From 2-01-FULL-39-10-A sp964565795 (GTDB taxonomy: Bacteria > Patescibacteriota > Microgenomatia > Levybacterales > UBA12049), in contig CAZMGC010000004.1 in the NCBI GenBank assembly GCA_964565795.1, positions 1 to 55,725 of the forward strand: DNA of 55,725 bases. Direction: 5' to 3'. Both the position numbers and the translations under genes were made by a program. This document shows, one piece after another, positions 1 to 7,669 of the stretch (position 1 is the first letter of the stretch; every line of letters begins with the position of its first letter). The notes below the pieces were generated by a model. The model ran no database searches. It was not told the DNA's origin and saw nothing but the letters and a program-made list of their open reading frames with translations.

Positions 1-194
1 AAATCTTCATATTCATGGCTTTTTTTATTTTCGTCATCAACCAAAAGAAGTAAAACTCCCTCTGCCATTGGGTCAAGACGGCCCGCATAAGAAATTACAT
101 TATTTCTTAGTTCAGGTATATTTTTTTTAAATTCTAAAACAGCTTTTAAAGGAGTCCAGCTAACTGGTTTCCAAACTGGAATTATTTTTTTCAT
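1..194 (-). CDS. truB: tRNA pseudouridine(55) synthase TruB, N-terminal part (runs off window start)
   Basis: The first 64 residues read on the minus strand carry the TruB hallmark: a KPVSWTP segment near residue 9 (family K-P-x-G-x-T/W-S/T) and AGRLDPMAEG around residues 37-46, in which Asp41 is the predicted catalytic aspartate. TruB isomerises U55 in the T-loop of tRNAs. The ATG at 192-194 overlaps the TGA of the upstream 95-aa ORF (ATGA), so the two are probably translated together. The C-terminal part and PUA region lie outside the window. The family call rests on the motif and is quite secure. Confidence 0.85.
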   Translation of the reverse strand, partial: MKKIIPVWKPVSWTPLKAVLEFKKNIPELRNNVISYAGRLDPMAEGVLLLLVDDENKKSHEYED

Positions 195-478
195 AATGAT
201 CTATCATGAGTAGTATTTCTTCTTACCAGATAAACAAACTTAGGCCTAGATAATCTATGACTTTCATATAATATTGCTGCGGGGGATGCAGCATGCGGAT
301 CAATAGCATTTGATGTGGACGCTGCAATCATTGCGATATCATCCCCAGGACACATCACCAACGCTCCAAGACGAAGAACGGTGTTGAGGGCCCATGCTTT
401 TGGACCTGTTATCCTTTTGTCAGGAATGGGATTAAAAAAAATATCAGAATTTTTTAAAAGCGTTTCTTTTGGTCGCAT
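191..478 (-). CDS. conserved-looking hypothetical protein upstream of truB (95 aa)
   Basis: I do not recognise this protein. It has no membrane segment and is rich in Ala, Pro and Arg, with a central stretch containing CPGDDIAMIAAS and DPHAASPAAILYE. Three things support translation: its TGA stop overlaps the truB ATG, a TGATATAAT-like promoter lies 6 nt before its ATG (-10 at 485-490), and codon choice resembles neighbours. It may be a nucleic-acid or nucleotide-related partner of truB by context only. The opposite-strand reading frame over this region is the spurious upstream extension of the mannosyltransferase ORF. Confidence 0.6.
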   Translation of the reverse strand: MRPKETLLKNSDIFFNPIPDKRITGPKAWALNTVLRLGALVMCPGDDIAMIAASTSNAIDPHAASPAAILYESHRLSRPKFVYLVRRNTTHDRSL

Positions 479-484
479 CTGCGG

Positions 485-490
485 ATTATA
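485..490 (-). promoter_or_regulatory. -10 element for the 95-aa ORF / truB unit
   Basis: A perfect TATAAT on the minus strand ends 6 nt before the ATG at 476-478, so the predicted transcript starts at or next to the start codon. No Shine-Dalgarno is present. Confidence 0.6.
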
Positions 491-512
491 TCATAGCAAT
501 TTAAAAACGCTT

Positions 513-521
513 TGTTATACT
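513..521 (+). promoter_or_regulatory. extended -10 for the PIG-V-like gene
   Basis: TGT followed by TATACT ends 6 nt before the ATG at 528. This supports ATG 528 as the start and argues against any start further upstream, which would precede the promoter. Confidence 0.6.
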
Positions 522-527
522 AAATTT

Positions 528-1685
528 ATGCAAAGGAAAACATTTGCATTCCTGGCTTTATCATTCATACTATGGCGGCTACTACTTTTCATTCCTGTTT
601 TTGCTGCTGAAAAAAAACTTGACTACAGACCAGGATACGAATATACAAGTATCACTGATGCAAGAAATAATGACAAAACAATATCCGATAAACTACATCT
701 TTCGTCCTGGGCAAATTTTGACGGACTTCACTATATAACAATTGCAGCAAATGGATATACAAATAATTATGGATTCTTCCCTCTTTATCCGACACTAATT
801 AAGCCTGTTTCATACTTATTTGGTGCACACGAAAACTTTGACAATGCATATTTTTTCGGAGGACTTTTAATCTCTAATCTTTCATTCTTTTTATCCCTTT
901 TAATGCTTTACAAACTTTTATCTCTAGACTTTTCTGAAGAACAAATAAGAATCAGTATCTTAAGCATTCTATTTTTTCCAACTTCATTTTTCTTTGGAGC
1001 AATCTATAGCGAAGGTCTCTTTTTACTTCTTCTTTTTTCTTCGCTTTATTTTGCAAGAAAAAGAAATTGGATCCTAGCAAGCTTTATTGGCTCACTTTTA
1101 ACTCTAACGCGGTTTGTAGGAATTTGTATATTTCCAGTTATTATTTACGAATTTTATAAAAGCAAAGATTGGTCAATTAAAAATTTTTTAAAAAGTGGAA
1201 TTTGGGCAACTCCCGCAGGACTTATTATTTATGCAACTTATAATCAAGTTCAAGAGGGTAACTTTTTATATTTTATAAAAGCTCAAGGCAACTTCCTAAA
1301 TAATCGTTCTGTAGATAGCTTTATTTTTTTCGGTCAAACTGTTTTTAGATATATAAAAATTCTAATCACTAATTCTTATACACAATTCGAGTGGTGGATC
1401 GCACTTCTAGAAATTTTTAGTTTTATATTTATTTCACTTATTATTATCTATGCATTAAAAAAGAAAGTGAGATTTTCGTATATTCTTTTTTCCTTCTTAG
1501 TTGTTTTAATTCCTGCTTCTTCCGGTACATTTAGCGCACTACCTCGCTACATTTTAGTTGCCTTTATAATCTATATATGCGTCGGCTTTCTTGGTAATAA
1601 AGCAAAATTTGCTTATTTCACAATCTCATTTGTGCTTCTTTTTATCCTCACATTCTTTTTCTCACGAGGATACTTCATATCCTAG
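528..1685 (+). CDS. PIG-V-like (GT-C fold) membrane mannosyltransferase
   Basis: 385-aa integral membrane protein with many hydrophobic segments. After the first TM helix an extracytoplasmic loop carries SSWANFDGLHYITIAANGY and then FFPLYPTL, matching the PIG-V/Mannosyl_trans2 pattern W-D-x-x-H-Y-x-x-I-A-x-x-G-Y...FFPLYP; the Asp of FDG is the likely catalytic acid of this polyprenyl-phosphate-sugar-dependent family. It probably adds a hexose to a lipid-linked glycan or exported protein. The frame is open back to 315, but the extra residues are not membrane-like and lie upstream of the promoter, so I start at ATG 528. Donor and acceptor cannot be read from sequence. Confidence 0.75.
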   Translation: MQRKTFAFLALSFILWRLLLFIPVFAAEKKLDYRPGYEYTSITDARNNDKTISDKLHLSSWANFDGLHYITIAANGYTNNYGFFPLYPTLIKPVSYLFGAHENFDNAYFFGGLLISNLSFFLSLLMLYKLLSLDFSEEQIRISILSILFFPTSFFFGAIYSEGLFLLLLFSSLYFARKRNWILASFIGSLLTLTRFVGICIFPVIIYEFYKSKDWSIKNFLKSGIWATPAGLIIYATYNQVQEGNFLYFIKAQGNFLNNRSVDSFIFFGQTVFRYIKILITNSYTQFEWWIALLEIFSFIFISLIIIYALKKKVRFSYILFSFLVVLIPASSGTFSALPRYILVAFIIYICVGFLGNKAKFAYFTISFVLLFILTFFFSRGYFIS

Positions 1686-1697
1686 ATTTCTAATAAC

Positions 1698-1706
1698 TGA
1701 TATAAT
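1698..1706 (+). promoter_or_regulatory. extended -10 for mltG
   Basis: TGA-TATAAT ends 8 nt before the mltG ATG at 1715. No Shine-Dalgarno is visible between, so the mRNA is predicted to be almost leaderless. Confidence 0.65.
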
Positions 1707-1714
1707 AAATCCCC

Positions 1715-2683
1715 ATGAAAAAGTTATTTTTATTAATTCTAATTTTCATCTCAATACTTTTAGCTCTTATATTCCTAAACCCATTTGCAGCACCTGGGAA
1801 AAGCACTAAGACTGAAATATTCACATTAGATTCTGAAAGGAAAGAAGTAGCAGGATTAAAACTTGAAGAAGCAGGATTCGTAAAATCAATGACGAGCTTT
1901 GAAATAGCAATGACTCTAAAAGGCAGAAACAAAATTGAACCAGGTGGATATTACTTATCAAAAAACATGAACGCTTTTGAAATTTCTGAAGCACTCTCTG
2001 AAGGACCTGATTTAAAATGGGTAACTGTACTTCCGGGAATGCGAAAAGAACAAATCGGAGAAAGACTAAAAGAAACATTTAACTGGAGTGAGCGCGAATT
2101 AGAAAAATGGAACACAGTGTACACCACCCAAAAAGATGAATACACTGAAGGGGTTTATTTTCCCGACACTTATTTAATTCCTGTTAAGGAAAATGGACAA
2201 CTAATTGCAGCTCGTATGATAAATAATTTTAATACTAAATTTTCAAATTATTTCAGCGCGTTCGAAGAAAAAAATATTAAATGGACCACAGCTATAAAAA
2301 TTGCATCCTTAATTGAAAGGGAAGCAGGTGGACCAAGCGATATGCCACTAATTGCAGGGGTTATGTGGAACAGACTTGAAGAAAATCAAAAACTAGATAT
2401 TGATGCAACCATTCAGTATGCAATTGGTAAACGCGATGGAAAATGGTGGTCCATAGTTACTGGATCTGATATAAGAAATACAGATTCAAGATTTAACACA
2501 TATAAGTATTCAGGTCTCCCCCCACATCCAATTTCAAACCCCAGCATTGAAGCAATTGATGCTGTATTAAATCCAGAAGAAACAGATTGTATTTTTTATC
2601 TGCATGATAAAAATAGAGAAATACACTGCTCCGTTAGCTATGGAGAACATCTTGAGAATATTGATAAATACTTAAAAAATTAA
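1715..2683 (+). CDS. mltG: endolytic murein transglycosylase MltG (YceG-like)
   Basis: 322 aa. An N-terminal TM helix (residues 3-22) is followed by a LysM-like segment and the YceG catalytic domain. The active-site motif IASLIEREAG (Glu201 the expected catalytic acid) and later GVMWNRL, DATIQYAIG and YSGLPPHPISNPS are all typical. MltG cleaves nascent glycan strands at the outer face of the membrane and sets chain length. It stands alone with its own promoter and ends head-on against purH with a 4-nt overlap. Confidence 0.93.
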   Translation: MKKLFLLILIFISILLALIFLNPFAAPGKSTKTEIFTLDSERKEVAGLKLEEAGFVKSMTSFEIAMTLKGRNKIEPGGYYLSKNMNAFEISEALSEGPDLKWVTVLPGMRKEQIGERLKETFNWSERELEKWNTVYTTQKDEYTEGVYFPDTYLIPVKENGQLIAARMINNFNTKFSNYFSAFEEKNIKWTTAIKIASLIEREAGGPSDMPLIAGVMWNRLEENQKLDIDATIQYAIGKRDGKWWSIVTGSDIRNTDSRFNTYKYSGLPPHPISNPSIEAIDAVLNPEETDCIFYLHDKNREIHCSVSYGEHLENIDKYLKN

Positions 2684-4287
2684 TGCCAGAATTTTCTTTG
2701 CCCAGTGAAGACCATTGGAATATTTGCCTTATTTGCTTCGTCAATTGATGCCTGATCATTTACGCTTCCGCCCTGCTGAACTATTGCCGAAATTCCTGCT
2801 TTAACTGCAAGCTTTACACTATCATTAAATGGGAAAAAGCTATCACTCGCAAGAATTGCACCTTTTACATTTTCTCCTGCTTGCTCTAGTGCAATTTTAG
2901 TAGCTCTTACTCTAGAAGTTTGACCCGAACCAATCCCCCTTGTCATTGGCAAGCTCTTATCAACGACTATAATAGTATTCGATCTAATTCTTCCAATAAA
3001 ACTCCATGCTATTTTCATTTGTCGCATCTGCGAGGCGGAGGGTTTTGCTTTTGTTACAACTTTCCAGTTCTTGAAATTTAACCCATCGTCCCAATCCTGC
3101 ATAATAAATCCACCATCAAAAAATCTTAGATGTTTATTATTTGATCTTTTCTTTGGAATTTTTCCAAAAACATAAATTCCCGTAGATTTTCTAATTTGTT
3201 TAATAAATTCTACTGCTTCTTCCTTAATGCTTGGAGCAGCAATAATATCTATTAATACTCCATTTTCTTCTTTAAAATCTGAAAAAGTTTTTGCGGTTTT
3301 TAAATCTATGGGTTGATTTAAAACAATTACCCCACCAAACGCCGATTCTGGATCCGCCGCTACGGCTCTCTTAAGAGCCTCTGAGGTTGACACTGCTAAT
3401 GCGATTCCAGATGGGCTATTATGTTTTATAATTACTGCTGCATTTTCCTCTAAGCCCCTAACCGATTCAAGTCCTGAAGCGATGTCTGTAAAATTTGTTG
3501 CTGACAAATCTCTCCCTGTAATTTTTTCTAGTTTTCCTAATGGTGAATTGGTATTTGGCTCGATATATACCGCAGCTTTCTGATGGGGATTATCTCCATA
3601 TCTTAAATCAATTGCTTTTCTGCCGGGAATGGCTATTTCCTCATTAAACTTTTTTTCAAAATCCAAAAAGCTTGCAATCTGAGAATCATAAAAAGATAAA
3701 TGCCTAAAAGCTTTTGCAGCAAGATTTATTCTTATTTCTTCATCGATCTTTTTACTTTTCAATAGTTCTCCTATTTTTTCATAATCCGAAGGATCTGTTA
3801 TTACCAAAACATTTTTATTATTTTTTGCAGCAGCTCTAATCATAGTAGGCCCTCCAACATCTATATTTTCAATTGCATTTTTAAATGTAACTTTTGGATC
3901 TGAGATAGTCTTTTCAAAGGGATATAAGTTACAGACTACAATATCAATTGATTTTATTTTTAGTTTTTTCGCTTCTTTAATATGTTTTGAGTTTTTTCTA
4001 TCAAATAAAATACCGCTTTCAATCTGAAAACTAATTGTTTTCATTCTTCCATCAAAACTTTCTGGATTTCCAGTAATTTCTTGGATGGGAACAATTTTCA
4101 ACCCTGCGTCCATTAAGGTTTTTGCGGTTCCACCAGTTGAGATAATTTTATAATTTAAAGAGTCCAAAACTTTTGCAAATTCAATAATTCTCGATTTATC
4201 AAAAACACTAAGTAGCGCAAATTTTTCAGAAGATTTATTTCGTGAGATATTGGCAGATTTTATAGACTTATTTTTTATTGCTGCCAT
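2680..4287 (-). CDS. purH: bifunctional AICAR formyltransferase / IMP cyclohydrolase PurH
   Basis: 535 aa from the MAAIKNK start; the frame opens 14 codons earlier but those residues look non-coding. The N-terminal IMP cyclohydrolase (MGS-like) domain has ISTGGTAKTL and NLYPFEKTI; the C-terminal formyltransferase has RYGDNPHQKAAVYI, the KHN-SPSG catalytic motif (Lys288, His289), DPESAFGGV and the C-terminal SDSFFPF and TGQRKFWH. It performs the last two steps to IMP. The usual KTLHPKxHGGIL stretch of the cyclohydrolase is changed (MKT kept at Lys83, LHP to ISF, HGG to ESG). It is a single gene; the later steps purA and purB are encoded at 21.5-24.1 kb. Confidence 0.92.
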   Translation of the reverse strand: MAAIKNKSIKSANISRNKSSEKFALLSVFDKSRIIEFAKVLDSLNYKIISTGGTAKTLMDAGLKIVPIQEITGNPESFDGRMKTISFQIESGILFDRKNSKHIKEAKKLKIKSIDIVVCNLYPFEKTISDPKVTFKNAIENIDVGGPTMIRAAAKNNKNVLVITDPSDYEKIGELLKSKKIDEEIRINLAAKAFRHLSFYDSQIASFLDFEKKFNEEIAIPGRKAIDLRYGDNPHQKAAVYIEPNTNSPLGKLEKITGRDLSATNFTDIASGLESVRGLEENAAVIIKHNSPSGIALAVSTSEALKRAVAADPESAFGGVIVLNQPIDLKTAKTFSDFKEENGVLIDIIAAPSIKEEAVEFIKQIRKSTGIYVFGKIPKKRSNNKHLRFFDGGFIMQDWDDGLNFKNWKVVTKAKPSASQMRQMKIAWSFIGRIRSNTIIVVDKSLPMTRGIGSGQTSRVRATKIALEQAGENVKGAILASDSFFPFNDSVKLAVKAGISAIVQQGGSVNDQASIDEANKANIPMVFTGQRKFWH

Positions 4288-4359
4288 AAATATATACAAC
4301 TTATATATGAAAATAGATTGCCAAGTCAAGTAGAAAAAGGGTTTAAATAATTTTAAATT

Positions 4360-4368
4360 TGATATAAT
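4360..4368 (+). promoter_or_regulatory. extended -10 for def
   Basis: TGA-TATAAT ends 7 nt before the def ATG at 4376; no Shine-Dalgarno. Confidence 0.65.
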
Positions 4369-4375
4369 TTAGCGT

Positions 4376-4954
4376 ATGGCAATAAGAAAAGTAATAAGAG
4401 CAGGTGATCCCCGTCTAAAAGCCAATAATAAAATTGTTAAAGATGTTAATTCTTTGGAAATAAAAAAATTAATAAGAGATCTAACTTCAACCATGTACAA
4501 AGTTGACTTAATAGGAATTGCTGCTCCGCAAATTGGGGAAAATTATATGGTTTTTATAACTCATCCACGATCTACAAAAGCTAGAAAGCTTGGAAAGACT
4601 GATAAACTAAGAGTTTACATAAATCCTAAAATTACTTTTAAATCTCAGCATGAAAACCTTATATATGAAGGCTGTGGAAGCGTATCTGACTTCGGACCGG
4701 TTTTAAGACCAAGAGAGATTGAAGTTTCTGCTACAAACGAGCATGGGAAAAAATTTAAACTAAAAACTGATGGAATTCTAGCTCGAGTAATCCAGCACGA
4801 AATGGATCATCTAGAAGGAATTGAATTTATACAAAAAGTTAGTGATTACTCAAAAATAATTGTTCAAGAGTATTATAGAAAGCAAGTACGAAATTCGCCA
4901 TTACAAAGAAAAAATTCAATTGTTACAAAAATTGAATATCAGGAAGTCAGTTAG
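4376..4954 (+). CDS. def: peptide deformylase
   Basis: 192 aa with the three deformylase motifs in order: GIAAPQIG (residues 47-54), EGCGS with metal ligand Cys100, and QHEMDHLEG with His141, Glu142 and His145. It removes the formyl group from the N-terminal Met of new proteins. Motif 2 is EGCGSVSDF instead of the usual EGCLSxP, a modest departure next to the metal ligand. The C-terminus is a short basic tail. The gene converges on the beta-lactamase-like gene with an 8-nt overlap. Confidence 0.93.
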   Translation: MAIRKVIRAGDPRLKANNKIVKDVNSLEIKKLIRDLTSTMYKVDLIGIAAPQIGENYMVFITHPRSTKARKLGKTDKLRVYINPKITFKSQHENLIYEGCGSVSDFGPVLRPREIEVSATNEHGKKFKLKTDGILARVIQHEMDHLEGIEFIQKVSDYSKIIVQEYYRKQVRNSPLQRKNSIVTKIEYQEVS

Positions 4955-5900
4955 ATTTAGAGTCAAAATATTTATAGATTGCTTCCGAATATTTAGCAAT
5001 GTTTTCAGCAGCCTTTTTATAATCTTTAGTCTCAGATAGTACTACTAAAATATAATTCCCCTTTTTGGAGTAAACAATTCCGCCATCATGCTTAGACCCA
5101 AACAACTCACCAGTTTTATGTGCCACTTCCACATCCTCTAAATATTTAGGAATTCTATCATTCAGTGTTTGTCTTTTTAATAAATCGATCATTTGACTTG
5201 AGTATTCTTGGTCGATAATCTCTCCTTTATAAAGAGCATCGAAAAATAAACTAATATCTTTTGCCGATGTCTGAGGAGGTTGTTTGTAATTAGAATTTGT
5301 AAATCCTGAATCTTTAATAAAATTTGCAATTTTTTTACTTCCAACTTTTGATGATAATAATATAGCTGCATAGTTGTCAGAAACTGTAATCATTTTTTCC
5401 AAAGCTTCTTCAACTGTCATGCTGATTTTTTCTGGCTCTCCCGTAATTGGCGCAGGAGAAAAATCAGGAGGTGTAGGGGTTGGAGTAACCGCAGAAAGAG
5501 TATCGTTTAGATCAATAAGAGGAGCACTCAGAATATCATCTAACTTAAGTTTTCCATCTTTAATCTCTTGATATACTACAGCCATTACCCATAACTTATA
5601 TAGACTTGCACTATCATATTTTTTCTCTGAATTATAATAGTATTCCTCTCCGGTTTCTAAATTTTTAATTACAGCAGAATAGTCTCCCTCTTCTGAAATA
5701 AAATAACCATCTGTAATTTCTTTAAGTATATTTTCTTTTACTTGGGACTGAACTGGACTTATCTTAACATCATTTGCGGCTAAAACTTTTTTATCATATT
5801 TTTCCTTATCCTGAGATGAAGCAAGAATATAAACCGATATCGGGATGAGAACTAACAATAAACCTAAGTAGAGTAACCCGTAATGTATTCTATTTTTCAC
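4947..5900 (-). CDS. membrane-anchored serine beta-lactamase-like / penicillin-recognising protein
   Basis: 317 aa from a GTG start at 5898-5900. One N-terminal TM segment (about 9-27) anchors an extracytoplasmic domain with SLYK (Ser99, Lys102), SDN (174-176) and HKTG (261-264), the three class A beta-lactamase/PBP motifs. A Pro/Thr-rich insertion sits at 138-157. I see no E-x-x-L-N omega-loop motif for the deacylating Glu166, so hydrolysis of beta-lactams is doubtful and a peptidoglycan-related or binding role is possible. A TAAATT box lies 6 nt before GTG. A paralogue with the same organisation is at 25653-26543. Confidence 0.8.
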   Translation of the reverse strand: MKNRIHYGLLYLGLLLVLIPISVYILASSQDKEKYDKKVLAANDVKISPVQSQVKENILKEITDGYFISEEGDYSAVIKNLETGEEYYYNSEKKYDSASLYKLWVMAVVYQEIKDGKLKLDDILSAPLIDLNDTLSAVTPTPTPPDFSPAPITGEPEKISMTVEEALEKMITVSDNYAAILLSSKVGSKKIANFIKDSGFTNSNYKQPPQTSAKDISLFFDALYKGEIIDQEYSSQMIDLLKRQTLNDRIPKYLEDVEVAHKTGELFGSKHDGGIVYSKKGNYILVVLSETKDYKKAAENIAKYSEAIYKYFDSKSN

Positions 5901-5966
5901 TCTACAAATTTAAACACACATTGAGAGTATAGACAAGTAGATATAACTCGCTCTTTAGGTCAATAA

Positions 5967-6407
5967 CTAATCTCCATCCGGAGAAAATCTGATCGCTAAA
6001 AGTCTTACAAAAATAAGAGTTGTTATTATAATTACTAATATTCCAACACTTACGAGAGTTGGCCCCTTAAACCATAAAGAAATTATTTCGTTAAGCATTA
6101 CAATCAACACAGTGTCCACTATAAAAGTTACCTTAACTCTTCCATCGCTTAAATAACTCATTGCGGTCCTAATTACTTCTATAACAGCAAGAAGCGTAAT
6201 CACATTTAATATTAATTCTCTCAAAGCTTCCTCAATGGAATGGTCTAGTAAAAGCTGAAGCCCTAAAAGAGTTTTAATAACTCCACCGAAAAAACCAATT
6301 AGAGTAACAACCACTAGTAGTCTTAGGAAAAATGGAATTAATACAGGAAGAAATGGCTTTCTAAATACTAATAAATTTAAACTTTTGTTTTTTTTATTTT
6401 TTGCCAT
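5967..6407 (-). CDS. PsiE-like small membrane protein
   Basis: 146 aa from the MAKNKKNKS start. It is almost entirely hydrophobic with about four TM helices and ends in a charged tail. The pattern of a second helix ending in an Ile-Glu-Val-Ile-Arg-Thr motif and a YLSDGRVKVTFIVDT stretch fits the phosphate-starvation-inducible PsiE family. The family has no firmly established molecular function. The ATG ten codons further upstream lies before a TATCAT -10 candidate and is disfavoured. Confidence 0.6.
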   Translation of the reverse strand: MAKNKKNKSLNLLVFRKPFLPVLIPFFLRLLVVVTLIGFFGGVIKTLLGLQLLLDHSIEEALRELILNVITLLAVIEVIRTAMSYLSDGRVKVTFIVDTVLIVMLNEIISLWFKGPTLVSVGILVIIITTLIFVRLLAIRFSPDGD

Positions 6408-6494
6408 CAGTTGGCAGGCAAGCAAATGATAACACATTCATTGATAGTTATTCTAGCTTACCGTAATTATTTAATTATTAAATGTAAAGTTAAC

Positions 6495-6530
6495 TTGACA
6501 TTTATACAAAGATGTCCTATTTTAAATAGG
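6495..6530 (+). promoter_or_regulatory. promoter with two overlapping dyads, probable operator of the XRE regulator
   Basis: TTGACA (6495-6500) is followed after 17 nt by TATTTT (6518-6523). Two inverted repeats sit on it: GACAT-N10-ATGTC (6497-6516), covering the -35 and spacer, and CCTATTT-T-AAATAGG (6516-6530), covering the -10 and start point. This is the arrangement expected for an autorepressed HTH gene. Confidence 0.6.
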
Positions 6531-6538
6531 GCAGGTAT

Positions 6539-6745
6539 ATGGATGGGAAAATATCTAATCGTGTTTTTCAAGAAAGAATAAAAATAAAAAAAACACAGGA
6601 AGAGCTGGCGAGCGCCTTAAATGTTTCTAGACAAACTATTATTGCAATAGAGAAAGGGAACTATACCCCTTCAGTACTACTTGCAATAAAGATAGCAAAA
6701 TATTTTAAGAAAAATGTTGAAGAAATATTCAAGTATGAAAAATAA
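6539..6745 (+). CDS. XRE-family (Cro/CI-type) transcriptional regulator, 68 aa
   Basis: The whole protein is a single helix-turn-helix domain: KTQEELASALNVSRQTIIAIEKG is the classic HTH_3 core, followed by TPSVLLAIKIAKYFKKNVEEIF. Such short YozG-like repressors usually sit next to a small membrane protein, as here. The palindromes just upstream of its ATG suggest that it represses its own operon. Its 3' end overlaps the next gene by 11 nt, so the two are co-translated. Confidence 0.85.
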   Translation: MDGKISNRVFQERIKIKKTQEELASALNVSRQTIIAIEKGNYTPSVLLAIKIAKYFKKNVEEIFKYEK

Positions 6746-7103
6746 TTATTTTATTTCTGAAATATTAATTTCATTAACTCTACTACTAATACTCATATTT
6801 TGCCTCAACCCGTTTGGAATCTTAATGCCTCCACCATTAGTCAGCATGCTGGTAATTTCTTTGTTACTTTTTGTAGGAATTTTCGCTTCGTTCATTTGGA
6901 AAGAAAGATCCGGAGATGAACGAGAAAATTATCATAAACTACTAGCAGGACATTTAGCATTCTTAACAGGCGTAGCTCTTTTAGGGATTGCTATTGCTTT
7001 TCAAGAATTGAACCATGATCTTGATCCGTGGCTTGTTTATATATTAATCGCAATGATACTCGCAAAAATTATTGGACGTATTTATAACGATAGAAATCAT
7101 TAA
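6735..7103 (+). CDS. small membrane protein of the XRE operon (DUF2178-like)
   Basis: 122 aa from ATG 6735 (MKNNYF), which overlaps the end of the XRE gene. About four TM helices are visible, with a charged KERSGDERENYHKLLAGH segment between helices 2 and 3; a DERE motif after the second helix is typical of the DUF2178-type partners of short XRE repressors. The function is unknown; the pair may sense an envelope condition. The ATG at 6714 is also in frame but deeper inside the upstream gene. Confidence 0.6.
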   Translation: MKNNYFISEILISLTLLLILIFCLNPFGILMPPPLVSMLVISLLLFVGIFASFIWKERSGDERENYHKLLAGHLAFLTGVALLGIAIAFQELNHDLDPWLVYILIAMILAKIIGRIYNDRNH

Positions 7104-7107
7104 GATT

Positions 7108-7124
7108 GGAGGTGAATAAAAATT
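7108..7124 (+). promoter_or_regulatory. Shine-Dalgarno GGAGG with ATT start codon
   Basis: GGAGG (7108-7112) is 9 nt before an ATT (7122-7124). In this frame a TGA at 7113-7115 blocks any earlier start and the next ATG is 34 codons downstream, after a membrane segment. The GTG at 7112 is in another frame and stops after four codons. Confidence 0.45.
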
Positions 7125-7619
7125 AATAAAAATTTTTTAATTTTAGGAGCAGTTGGAATCTTAGCTCTTTTTGGAGGAGGTTTCTTTCTTGCAAATCAAC
7201 AGAATAAACCCAATGACGAAACTATGATGCAGAATGATAAAGGTACCATGGTGAAAGAGGATAACTCTATGGAAAAAGACGTAATGGAAAACTCAGACTC
7301 AAGATATATTGAGTATTCGGATGATGCTTTCGAAAATGCTAATAACAAGAGGCGAGTACTTTTCTTTTACGCATCCTGGTGTCCAACATGTAGGCCGACT
7401 GATGAAAACATAAGATCAAACGTTAGTAAAATTCCTGAAGATTTAGTAGTTATTAGAGTTAACTACAATGATCCTGATACAGATGAGGCAGAAAAAGATT
7501 TGGCAAAAAAGTACAATATTACTTATCAGCATACTTTTATACAAATTGATTCTAGCGGAAATGAAATTACCAAATGGAACGGTGGTCAAATCGACGAAAT
7601 TTTAGCAAATATTAAATAA
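7122..7619 (+). CDS. membrane-anchored thioredoxin-like protein
   Basis: Read from ATT 7122 this is 165 aa: a hydrophobic anchor (FLILGAVGILALFGGGFFLA) and a Met/Asp/Glu-rich linker, then a thioredoxin domain with FYASWCPTC (Cys87 and Cys90) and a typical HTFIQIDSSGNEITKWNGG end. It would be an extracytoplasmic disulphide reductase or carrier, fed by the DipZ-like protein next door. If only the ATG at 7224 is used (131 aa), the anchor is lost and the protein would be cytoplasmic; the strong Shine-Dalgarno at 7108 and the intact anchor favour the longer form, or a one-base sequence error near a canonical start. Confidence 0.7.
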   Translation: MNKNFLILGAVGILALFGGGFFLANQQNKPNDETMMQNDKGTMVKEDNSMEKDVMENSDSRYIEYSDDAFENANNKRRVLFFYASWCPTCRPTDENIRSNVSKIPEDLVVIRVNYNDPDTDEAEKDLAKKYNITYQHTFIQIDSSGNEITKWNGGQIDEILANIK

Positions 7620-7624
7620 TTTGC

Positions 7625-7654
7625 GATTCTGGATTTTAAACTAAAACCAGAATC
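7625..7654 (+). repeat. inverted repeat between thioredoxin and dipZ genes
   Basis: GATTCTGG (7625-7632) and CCAGAATC (7647-7654) form a perfect 8-bp stem around a 14-nt AT-rich loop. There is no U-run after it, so it may be an mRNA-stability or weak attenuation element and not a standard terminator. Confidence 0.45.
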
Positions 7655-7669
7655 AGAGGTTAATTTAAT

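Noticed and set aside
315..527. Upstream extension of the PIG-V-like ORF to ATG 315
   Set aside because: The extra 71 residues are non-membrane, overlap the 95-aa minus-strand gene, and lie upstream of the TGTTATACT promoter that ends 6 nt before ATG 528.
6408..6437. Earlier ATG (MCYHLL) for the PsiE-like gene
   Set aside because: A TATCAT -10 candidate overlaps those codons, so the ATG would not be in the transcript; the MAKNKK start fits better.
7112..7126. GTG 7112 as the thioredoxin start
   Set aside because: That frame reads four codons then TAA and does not join the thioredoxin frame unless a base is missing.
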